Assembly (NCBI GenBank): GCA_905195005.1
Contig: CAJJUC010000103.1
Coordinates: 1-8,431, forward strand
Length of the DNA stretch: 8,431 bases
Origin: an uncultured Eubacteriales bacterium
GTDB taxonomy: Bacteria > Bacillota > Clostridia > UMGS1883
Direction: 5' to 3'
The notes beneath the pieces are model-generated. The model worked only from the letters and a program-made list of their open reading frames with translations. It did not search any database and was not told where the DNA came from. The translations under genes were made by a program, and so were the position numbers. Below are positions 1 through 4,782 of the stretch, piece by piece; within the stretch, counting starts at the first letter, position 1, and the number at the start of each line of letters is the position of its first letter.

Positions 1-710
1 TAAACACAATGCTTGACAAATCCGAAGAAATATCAAGAAAAATTGTACACACGCAGCAAAAGCTGTACGAATCTGAGCTGTGCGAAAAAGAAGCCGTATT
101 GTATGCGCTTCAGATGCAGATAAATCCGCACTTTTTATATAATACTCTGGAATGTATCGGCGGTCTTGCCATTTCGTATAACGCTTATGAAATCACGGAA
201 ATGATGGATTCTCTTTCCTCGCTTTTGCGTTATGCGCTGTCGCGCTCATCTCAAAGCACTGTTGAAGATGAAATTAGGGCTCTTGAAGCTTATATGAAAA
301 TTTTTCGTATACGTTATCCTGACAGATTTTCGTATACACTTGATTTTGATGACGATATATGGGAATGCAATATTTTGCGTATGCTGTTTCAGCCGATTGC
401 GGAAAACGCCATAAAGCACGGATTTCTCGGTTCCAAAGAAAAAGGTAAGCTCGATATAAAAGGCTTTCGCGATAAGAATAATCTTGTATTTAGGTTTTAC
501 GACAACGGAGTCGGAATAAAAGAGGAAAAGCTTAAAGAAATTAAAGCACGGATTGAGAATTGTAACAATAATTTATACACTTCAAATTCTGTCGGTATAG
601 TAAACATACACAAGCGTATACGCCTTAACTACGGTGAATTGTACGGTGTACAGATTGAAAGCATTTACGGGGATTATACCCTTGTTACAATTACAATTCC
701 CATGCAGTGA
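1..710 (+). CDS. sensor histidine kinase, YesM/LytS type, C-terminal part (cut by left edge)
   Basis: Kinase half of a membrane sensor that would phosphorylate a response regulator lying outside the window. The frame is open to the left edge, and the ATG at 9 is probably internal, because family members carry an N-terminal membrane sensor and HAMP region that is absent here. Counting from that ATG, a short coiled stretch (about 1-35) leads into the His_kinase motif QINPHFLYNTL (38-48) with the likely phospho-acceptor His41. The HATPase domain follows: N-box QPIAENAIKHG (128-138), G1 box DNGVGI (165-170) and a second glycine box SVGIVNIHKRI (195-205), ending in the usual beta strand. NPHFLYN is typical of the YesM/LytS class rather than classical HisKA kinases. 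No partner regulator is visible and the signal cannot be inferred. The next gene lies about 300 bases away behind a terminator, so this is probably the end of its operon. Confidence 0.93.
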   Translation, partial: NTMLDKSEEISRKIVHTQQKLYESELCEKEAVLYALQMQINPHFLYNTLECIGGLAISYNAYEITEMMDSLSSLLRYALSRSSQSTVEDEIRALEAYMKIFRIRYPDRFSYTLDFDDDIWECNILRMLFQPIAENAIKHGFLGSKEKGKLDIKGFRDKNNLVFRFYDNGVGIKEEKLKEIKARIENCNNNLYTSNSVGIVNIHKRIRLNYGELYGVQIESIYGDYTLVTITIPMQ

Positions 711-897
711 AAATTATTCCGAAAAGCACTTGCAAATTATATGCTGTTTGGAAAGCTCTTTTTCCGATATTCAACCAATTCCAAAAGCGATGAAAACACG
801 TTATATTTGACGCATACCGGCGGTTCGCCCTCCGCGCTTCCGCAGGTTCTTAAAAGTCCCGGCGCCGTAAAGTTATCCTATATACCAAAATACAGGC
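711..897. other. intergenic stretch without a supported gene
   Basis: This stretch lies between the kinase stop and the terminator hairpin. A 73-codon open frame (741-962) crosses it but lacks a Shine-Dalgarno sequence, and its last third is the terminator itself, so it is not called. The middle part (about 810-875) is richer in G+C than its surroundings and contains the palindrome CGGCGCCG. It may be a decayed gene end or an untranslated leader. No function is recognised. Confidence 0.4.
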
Positions 898-953
898 AGA
901 CAACTGATAACCCACCTGAAAATGTTGGGTTATCAGTTGTCTTATTTTTTTAT
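898..953 (+). terminator. strong intrinsic terminator before the recombinase
   Basis: A perfect 17-bp inverted repeat (898-914 with 926-942) surrounds an 11-base loop. It is followed by a T-rich tail (TTATTTTTTTATTT). It would stop plus-strand transcription arriving from the kinase operon and so isolate the recombinase gene. The left flank lacks a matching A-tract, so it is best read as a one-way terminator. Confidence 0.85.
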
Positions 954-971
954 TTAAGTTAAATTTTCGGT

Positions 972-977
972 TATAAT
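972..977 (+). promoter_or_regulatory. candidate -10 element for the recombinase gene
   Basis: TATAAT lies 30 bases upstream of the recombinase start and just after the terminator tail. No convincing -35 element is found at 16-18 bp, only T-rich sequence. This may be a weak promoter or one that needs an activator. The assignment rests on position and the single hexamer. Confidence 0.35.
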
Positions 978-1007
978 AATATAAAAACCTTGAAAGGGAG
1001 TTTTGCA

Positions 1008-1847
1008 ATGAAAAATATTACAAATGAAATCGTAAAAAAATTTGAAAACTATCTGTATGAAGAAGAGAGGAGCGGCAACACAATAGAAAAATATATGCGT
1101 GATATTCGTTTTTTTCGAGAATGGCTACAAGGCAGAAGCATTGATAAAACGCATGTTATCGAATACAAAAAAGAGCTTTGCAAAAGATATGCGGTGAAAA
1201 GTGTAAATTCAATGTTATCTTCAATAAACGCATTTTTTGTGTTTATGGGTTGGTATGATTTAAAAGTGAAAACACTAAAAATCCAACGGCGTATATTTGC
1301 AGATAAGTCAAAGGAATTATCAAAAGCGGAATATGACCGGCTGTTGGCTGCGGCAAAGGATAGGAAAAATGAGCGGTTATATTATTTAATGCAGACAATA
1401 GCCAGCACGGGGCTCCGGGTGTCGGAAATAAAATATGTAACTTGTGAAGCTGTCAGTCAAGGACAGGCGGTTATAAATTGTAAGGGAAAAATAAGACAGA
1501 TATTTCTGCCGAAAAAGCTCTGTCAGATGCTAATGGGATATATAAAATCACAAAGCATAAAAAGCGGCTCGGTGTTCATTACGAGAAGCGGCAGACCGCT
1601 TGACCGCTGTGCAATATGGAAAATGTTAAAAGATTTATGCGAAAGCGCCGGAGTATCAAAAGATAAGGTGTTTCCCCATAATTTCAGACACTTATTTGCA
1701 CGAACATTCTATTCTTTGCAAAAAGACATTGTAAGGCTTGCCGATATTCTCGGTCATTCATCTGTCGAAACCACCCGGCTTTATACAATAGAAAGCGGGA
1801 CAGAGCATATAAAGCAGCTTCAAAGGCTCGGACTGCTCAGATGCTGA
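1008..1847 (+). CDS. tyrosine recombinase (XerC/D-like integrase family), probable invertase of the adjacent segment
   Basis: A 279-residue site-specific recombinase. Residues about 5-90 match the SAM-like N-terminal core-binding domain. Residues about 105-275 form the catalytic domain with the full catalytic set visible: Arg137 in TGLRVSE, a beta-hairpin Lys near 159-161, His224-x-x-Arg227 in HNFRHLF, His250 in LGHSS and the nucleophile Tyr259 in TTRLYT. The start is placed at ATG 1008 because AAAGGGAG (993-1000) sits 7 bases upstream. A TTG 18 bases earlier is in frame but overlaps this site. The length is typical of XerC/D-like and invertase-type enzymes, and no excisionase or phage genes accompany it. 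Its stop codon lies 14 bases before an 18-bp inverted repeat with recombinase-site architecture, so the likely job is inversion of the 1862-2155 segment. Family membership is certain; the substrate is inferred from adjacency. Confidence 0.95.
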   Translation: MKNITNEIVKKFENYLYEEERSGNTIEKYMRDIRFFREWLQGRSIDKTHVIEYKKELCKRYAVKSVNSMLSSINAFFVFMGWYDLKVKTLKIQRRIFADKSKELSKAEYDRLLAAAKDRKNERLYYLMQTIASTGLRVSEIKYVTCEAVSQGQAVINCKGKIRQIFLPKKLCQMLMGYIKSQSIKSGSVFITRSGRPLDRCAIWKMLKDLCESAGVSKDKVFPHNFRHLFARTFYSLQKDIVRLADILGHSSVETTRLYTIESGTEHIKQLQRLGLLRC

Positions 1848-1853
1848 CGGCAT

Positions 1854-1882
1854 AAAAAAACCACATAATCGTAATTATGCGG
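1854..1882 (-). terminator. IRL hairpin plus T-tract: possible leftward terminator
   Basis: Read on the minus strand, the left recombination site can fold into a 9-bp stem (one G-U pair) with a UACG loop. Seven T residues follow immediately (the A run at 1854-1860). This is the form of an intrinsic terminator. It lies directly in the path of the leftward promoter at 1932-1960, ahead of the recombinase 3' end. The stem is A/T-rich, so efficiency is uncertain. Confidence 0.5.
1862..1879 (+). repeat. left inverted repeat / recombination site (IRL)
   Basis: CACATAATCGTAATTATG is the exact reverse complement of 2138-2155. The wider site (1861-1882) has inverted arms 1861-1869 and 1874-1882, matching at 8 of 9 positions, around the centre CGTA. 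Two inverted binding arms around a short crossover region is the architecture expected for a tyrosine recombinase core site. Confidence 0.85.
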
Positions 1883-1931
1883 TAAATAAGCAAGCAGCCA
1901 ACAAATACATATTCAATCAGCCGCTATGCGT

Positions 1932-1960
1932 ATTATATCATTTCGGTGCCGAAATGTCAA
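1932..1960 (-). promoter_or_regulatory. perfect-consensus sigma-A promoter inside the invertible segment
   Basis: On the minus strand TTGACA (1955-1960) is followed by exactly 17 bases and then TATAAT (1932-1937), so both hexamers match consensus fully at optimal spacing. Transcription would start near 1925 and run leftward, away from the beta-helix operon in this orientation. A/T-rich sequence upstream (about 1961-1970, AATTATT on the minus strand) could act as an UP element. After inversion it would be the main promoter of the downstream operon. Confidence 0.85.
1939..1956. promoter_or_regulatory. palindrome in the promoter spacer, candidate operator
   Basis: CATTTCGG and CCGAAATG form a perfect 8-bp inverted repeat around TG. 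It fills nearly the whole spacer between the -10 and -35 elements and touches the -35. A dimeric repressor bound here would block RNA polymerase. The site turns with the promoter, so any such control would be kept in both orientations. No regulator is known for it. Confidence 0.5.
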
Positions 1961-1974
1961 TAATTAGTCTGCCG

Positions 1975-1996
1975 ATTTTTACATTTTTGTAAAAAT
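1975..1996. promoter_or_regulatory. A/T-rich palindrome upstream of the invertible promoter
   Basis: ATTTTTACA and TGTAAAAAT are perfect 9-bp arms around a TTTT loop. The element lies 14 to 36 bases upstream of the -35 hexamer of the minus-strand promoter. It could be an activator or bending site; a short hairpin is the other reading. Only the symmetry is seen. Confidence 0.35.
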
Positions 1997-2000
1997 GCAT

Positions 2001-2071
2001 GAAAAAGGCACGGCATTCAGACCAATGTTCTTTAGTGATTGAGCATTGGTCTGCTTTTCTGCGCCTTTTTC
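2001..2071. terminator. bidirectional terminator-like hairpin within the invertible segment
   Basis: The outer arms GAAAAAGGC (2001-2009) and GCCTTTTTC (2063-2071) and the inner 10-bp arms 2018-2027 (CAGACCAATG) and 2044-2053 (CATTGGTCTG) fold into one interrupted hairpin. An A-tract on one side and a T-tract on the other make it usable on both strands. It would end recombinase transcripts in either orientation, because it always lies between that gene and the cassette. Confidence 0.65.
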
Positions 2072-2137
2072 CTTTCAGTATATTCAGGTTAATGATTTTC
2101 GGCTTGGTTTTAAGCGCTTATTCAGTTTTGGTAATCA

Positions 2138-2155
2138 CATAATTACGATTATGTG
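2138..2155 (-). repeat. right inverted repeat / recombination site (IRR)
   Basis: CATAATTACGATTATGTG is the exact reverse complement of 1862-1879. The wider site consists of perfect 11-bp inverted arms, 2133-2143 (AATCACATAAT) and 2148-2158 (ATTATGTGATT), around the centre TACG. TACG is the reverse complement of the CGTA centre of the left site, so the two sites are in opposite orientation. Recombination between them would therefore invert rather than delete the DNA between them. Confidence 0.85.
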
Positions 2156-2290
2156 ATTTTCTTATGATTAACCGGCATTTGCCGGATAATTTCAGACGTG
2201 CTGAACGGTTTTAATCAGCTTCGGACGGAGGTGACTGATAAAAGCGCAGCCGGACAGCGCCGAAAAAATAATGAAAGAGGGCTTAAAATA
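2156..2290 (+). promoter_or_regulatory. fixed 5' leader of the beta-helix operon
   Basis: This stretch lies outside the invertible segment and would be the constant part of the operon mRNA. It holds a small palindrome (CCGGCA, TT, TGCCGG at 2172-2185). It also holds an orphan Shine-Dalgarno-like GGAGGTGA (2226-2233) with no good start codon after it. The working ribosome binding site AGAGGG (2276-2281) lies 9 bases before ATG 2291. No close match to a plus-strand promoter was found here or in 2072-2155, consistent with dependence on the invertible promoter. Confidence 0.4.
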
Positions 2291-3769
2291 ATGAAAGGAA
2301 AAAAACTTTTGGCAGGGATACTCTCTGCTATGATGGCACTCGGTGCTATGGCACTTCCGGCATTTGCTGAAAGCAGCACAACCACTTCAACCGTTACAGT
2401 TAAAGGTGTTGCCGGATTCGAGGACAAGCAATTTGAAACCATTCAGGAGGCATATAATGAAATCAGCCCTGAAATTGGAAAGCTTGCCGGATTTTCAGAA
2501 CAAACATGCTCAGATGAAAATTTTAATAATGTTTATACAGATAACGGAAGGATCACATGGACAATTACCGGCAAACAGATTTTTTCTGCTGATGATAATG
2601 TTTATTTATTTACGTTTGGCAGGGCTGCAGCGCGCTATAATGACAACAGTTATATCACAGCTGTAAATATTATCGGCGGTGATGATAATTCCGAATTAAT
2701 TCTTGAAAAAAATGTCAGACTTCCATATGATTGGTGGGGAAACGTGAATAATGAGCTGAGTGCAGATTTCTCACATTTGACAATCAGTGCATCAAGCGAG
2801 CTGGGGAATATCAGTACAGTGCCTAATTACGGATATAAATTAAATATCAGCTATAATGACTGTATAATTAATGGGAATTTCTATTCATATTGGGACAAAT
2901 TTGACCTTAATCTTACATTTAATAAATGCCGCTTCAATGCTCCCGAAAATACGCAGTATGCTATTTTTGCTCAAGGTTCGGGAACAGGCGCGATTACCAT
3001 AAATGAGTGCAGTTTCACCAATTATACTCGCGGTGTAAACTTTCAAAAGCCGAATACTGCATTTAATTTTACAAACAATATAATTAAAAGTGACGTTTCG
3101 GAGCTTGACCGCGGAGCTGTACAAATTACAGACGGCACGTCATTTGTTGTGAAAGGAAATACGATTGACGTAAGCGGCGGTAATGCTTTTTGGTTTCATT
3201 CAGCAGCTACAAATATTAATGCAACATATACCATAAGTGAAAACAATATAAAAGCCCCCTATTTGGTTAACGATGATACAACTTTCGGGGTCAACAACAA
3301 GATTATCTCTTACGGCAATAGTTTCAATGATACTGACACCGTAAACTGCATGGAAAAAGCAGCTGCAGAGCCTACAAAAAGCACGGTAACGGTTATTTCC
3401 GCAAACGGATGGACAACCGACACTGACGCAGGCTTTTATAAAACGGCTGACGGCAAAAAATACGGTATGATGAGATTCATGTTCAGCGTTGTTCCGAACG
3501 GCACCGTTACGGAAGCCGGAATCAAATATGTGAATGCCAACAACCTTTCTGCGGAAGCAACCGCCGAAAACACTGTTTCGGCAAGCGGCGAAATAAAGGC
3601 ATTTCAGGGCGACATTGTGGGAATTTCCACCGATGTTGCAGGCGGCGGAGCATACTATGCTTTGGCGTATGTAAAAACCGAAAAAGGAGAGTTTTGGTCA
3701 AATCCCGTGCGCTGCTCCGTAGACTGGACGCAGTATTTCACTGACTACACTCCGGGAGGTGCGAACTGA
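2291..3769 (+). CDS. secreted right-handed beta-helix protein (first gene of the phase-switched operon)
   Basis: A 492-residue exported protein of unknown function. Residues 1-26 are a clear Sec signal peptide: a Lys-rich start, a hydrophobic core, and a likely cut after PAFA. The start at ATG 2291 fits the signal peptide and the AGAGGG site; an in-frame ATG at 2198 would add 31 residues in front of the signal and is unlikely. Residues about 120-345 read as parallel beta-helix rungs, with recurring Asn/Cys turn patterns such as NDCIINGNF, NKCRFNAPE, NECSFTNY, TNNIIKSD and KGNTIDVSG. Residues about 361-475 look like a separate small beta domain (YYALAYVKTEKGEFWSNPV). No LPXTG motif, S-layer repeats or transmembrane anchor is present, so it may be released or held by a partner. 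Beta-helix folds often bind or cleave polysaccharide, but no catalytic site is recognised. The helix part is more A/T-rich than the C-terminal part. Confidence 0.88.
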   Translation: MKGKKLLAGILSAMMALGAMALPAFAESSTTTSTVTVKGVAGFEDKQFETIQEAYNEISPEIGKLAGFSEQTCSDENFNNVYTDNGRITWTITGKQIFSADDNVYLFTFGRAAARYNDNSYITAVNIIGGDDNSELILEKNVRLPYDWWGNVNNELSADFSHLTISASSELGNISTVPNYGYKLNISYNDCIINGNFYSYWDKFDLNLTFNKCRFNAPENTQYAIFAQGSGTGAITINECSFTNYTRGVNFQKPNTAFNFTNNIIKSDVSELDRGAVQITDGTSFVVKGNTIDVSGGNAFWFHSAATNINATYTISENNIKAPYLVNDDTTFGVNNKIISYGNSFNDTDTVNCMEKAAAEPTKSTVTVISANGWTTDTDAGFYKTADGKKYGMMRFMFSVVPNGTVTEAGIKYVNANNLSAEATAENTVSASGEIKAFQGDIVGISTDVAGGGAYYALAYVKTEKGEFWSNPVRCSVDWTQYFTDYTPGGAN

Positions 3770-3927
3770 TGATTAAGAAATATACAAAGCCCGAGCTTAA
3801 CATTCTTGTGCTTGAGCCTGTTGACGTTATTCAGACAAGCGACATCACAAAAACCGATCTGCCGAAATCAATATCCGCCGACGCACAGCAGCTTAAGGAT
3901 ATGACAATCGACGTTTTCGGAGAATAA
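3769..3927 (+). CDS. 52-residue microprotein translationally coupled to the beta-helix gene
   Basis: The start ATG overlaps the upstream stop in TGATG, and GGGAGGT (3754-3760) sits 8 bases before it, an excellent site that argues for real translation. The product begins MIKKYTKPELNILVLEPVDV and continues with IQTSDITKTD, ending VFGE. It has no signal peptide, cysteine or membrane segment, and is acidic towards its end. Short Clostridia proteins that begin K-K-Y-x-x-P-E-L and carry a TSD-like motif are familiar to me from similar settings, but no function is known to me. Possible roles are a leader-type precursor, a chaperone for the secreted neighbour or a regulator. The near-absent spacing suggests stoichiometric production with the beta-helix protein. 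Confidence 0.8.
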   Translation: MIKKYTKPELNILVLEPVDVIQTSDITKTDLPKSISADAQQLKDMTIDVFGE

Positions 3928-3968
3928 TCTATTCGGAGAATGATATAAAAAGAAAGGATGTGCGGCAG

Positions 3969-4409
3969 GTGAAAAAATTTGCGGTTTGCCTTGCATTATG
4001 CATTGCGTTTGTGCTTCCGCTTTGCGCATTTGCCGAAGACGGCGGCGTGACGGTGACCGTCAACGGAAAAGCGCTGACAACAGATGTTGCTCCGCAGATT
4101 ATAAACGGAAGAACAATGCTCCCGATGCGCGCGGTGTTTGAAACGCTCGGCGCAAACGTTACCTGGGCTGCCGAGGATAAAATGATATTTGCAACAAAGG
4201 GCGGCACACTGATAACGCTCAAAATCGGCGCGGCACAGATGAATGTTCAAACTATTTCCGCGGAGGGCAGCAGAATTATTCCGCTTGACGCCGCACCCTT
4301 CATATACGAAAACCGCACCATGATTCCCGTGCGCGCAGCGGCGGAAGCGTTGAACGCATCGGTTTCATGGAACGGAGAAACACGCACTGCGGCAATTACG
4401 ACAGGATAA
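3969..4409 (+). CDS. secreted copper-amine-oxidase N-terminal-like domain protein
   Basis: A 146-residue exported protein. GTG 3969 is taken as the start because AAAGGATG (3953-3960) is 8 bases upstream; an in-frame GTG at 3960 overlaps that site. Residues 1-22 form a signal peptide ending CAFA. The mature part is a copper-amine-oxidase-N domain (Pfam PF07833 type) with two related units: VNGKALTTDVAPQIINGRTM running into LPMRAVFETLGANVTW (about 31-66), and APFIYENRTMIPVRAAAEAL running into NASVSW (about 109-134). No oxidase catalytic domain follows. In Firmicutes such stand-alone domains occur on many cell-surface and secreted proteins and are generally taken as binding or stalk modules, not enzymes. 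It sits 41 bases after the microprotein on the same strand and is probably co-transcribed, so it may help retain or assemble the beta-helix protein at the surface. Confidence 0.9.
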   Translation: MKKFAVCLALCIAFVLPLCAFAEDGGVTVTVNGKALTTDVAPQIINGRTMLPMRAVFETLGANVTWAAEDKMIFATKGGTLITLKIGAAQMNVQTISAEGSRIIPLDAAPFIYENRTMIPVRAAAEALNASVSWNGETRTAAITTG

Positions 4410-4433
4410 AACACAGAGAAACGGAGGGGCATT

Positions 4434-4622
4434 ATGATTAACGAAGAAAACAGCCTGTGCTCACATTGTGAAACGGGCAGACATACATACGAGCTTGACT
4501 CTCATTCAGCAGTATGCCCCTTTCTGAATTGCTACAGAAAAGGAAAATGCACAATGTTTACCGAGGCGGACAAGCACAGCGAAAATATTTTTTCCGACGG
4601 CAGTGCAAATCGGCAGGCATAG
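4434..4622 (+). CDS. Cys-rich 62-residue protein, last gene of the cassette
   Basis: A small protein of unknown function with a strong ribosome binding site (GGAGGGG, 4423-4429) 4 bases before its ATG, and 24 bases after the preceding gene. It has no signal peptide. Six residues are cysteines: Cys9-x-x-Cys12 near the start, then Cys28, Cys33 and Cys39 in CPFLNCYRKGKC, with His residues at 11, 17 and 24. This spacing suits binding of zinc or another metal, or a redox role. The C-terminal 20 residues are polar and probably disordered. The gene ends directly at the operon terminator. It is a credible real gene by its start signal and position; function is not assigned. Confidence 0.72.
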   Translation: MINEENSLCSHCETGRHTYELDSHSAVCPFLNCYRKGKCTMFTEADKHSENIFSDGSANRQA

Positions 4623-4625
4623 CGG

Positions 4626-4670
4626 CAGCGGCAGTAAAATGTGATTTCATTTTGCTGCCGCTGTTTTATT
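4626..4670 (+). terminator. operon terminator after the Cys-rich gene
   Basis: A 16-bp stem (4626-4641 with 4648-4663) with one G-U pair and the 6-base loop TGATTT is followed by TTTTATT. The hairpin begins 3 bases after the stop codon. It separates the phase-switched cassette from hisS. Confidence 0.88.
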
Positions 4671-4709
4671 AATTTATCAACAATTCGGCGATTTTATGTC
4701 CTTCAGCAC

Positions 4710-4739
4710 TTGACATTTGACCTTAAATAATAGTACAAT
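4710..4739 (+). promoter_or_regulatory. promoter of the hisS-aspS operon
   Basis: TTGACA (4710-4715), an 18-base spacer and TACAAT (4734-4739) give a good sigma-A promoter. Transcription would start near 4746, about 37 bases before the hisS start. That leader is too short for a T-box riboswitch, so tRNA-responsive control is not expected here. Confidence 0.75.
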
Positions 4740-4782
4740 AAGAAGAATAGAAATGTTTTCTTTATTGAAAGGATAGATGATT

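Larger units (their letters stand above)
1862..2155. other. putative invertible promoter segment (phase switch), OFF orientation as written
   Basis: A 294-bp segment bounded by an exact 18-bp inverted repeat lies between the recombinase and a secreted-protein operon. The interior (1880-2137, 258 bp) has no coding frame. It holds a consensus promoter reading leftward (1932-1960), two small palindromes (1939-1956 and 1975-1996) and a terminator-like hairpin (2001-2071). The layout matches known invertible promoters in which a neighbouring tyrosine recombinase flips a promoter between inverted sites, such as E. coli fim and the Clostridioides RecV-dependent switches. In this orientation the promoter points away from the operon. 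Inversion, which maps position x to 4017 minus x, would put the -35 at 2057-2062, the -10 at 2080-2085 and the transcript start near 2092, about 200 bases before the operon's first codon. Repeats and promoter are seen; inversion is inferred. Confidence 0.82.

Noticed and set aside
741..962. 73-codon plus-strand open frame upstream of the recombinase
   Set aside because: No Shine-Dalgarno sequence before its ATG, low-complexity product, and its C-terminal third is encoded by the terminator hairpin and T-tract.
1008..1847. Prophage or integrative-element integrase
   Set aside because: No phage, conjugation or excisionase genes and no tRNA attachment site are in view; the paired inverted sites beside it give a better explanation.
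1862..2155. MITE or insertion-sequence remnant defined by the inverted repeats
   Set aside because: No direct target-site duplication is evident next to the repeats. The repeats look like paired recombinase arms, and the contents (consensus promoter, bidirectional terminator) with the adjacent tyrosine recombinase fit an inversion switch better. A mobile origin long ago is not excluded.
3769..3927. Lasso-peptide precursor, because of the Y-x-x-P-x-L pattern near the start
   Set aside because: The conserved Gly and the Thr spacing of lasso leaders are absent, and no leader-binding, protease or cyclase genes are nearby. The pattern alone is weak.
4434..4622. Truncated or pseudogene reading of the Cys-rich ORF
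   Set aside because: It has a strong ribosome site, in-operon spacing and a terminator right after its stop, all signs of an intact small gene.
4670..4782. T-box riboswitch before hisS
   Set aside because: The good promoter at 4710-4739 leaves a leader of only about 37 bases, too short for a T-box, and no T-box sequence was seen.
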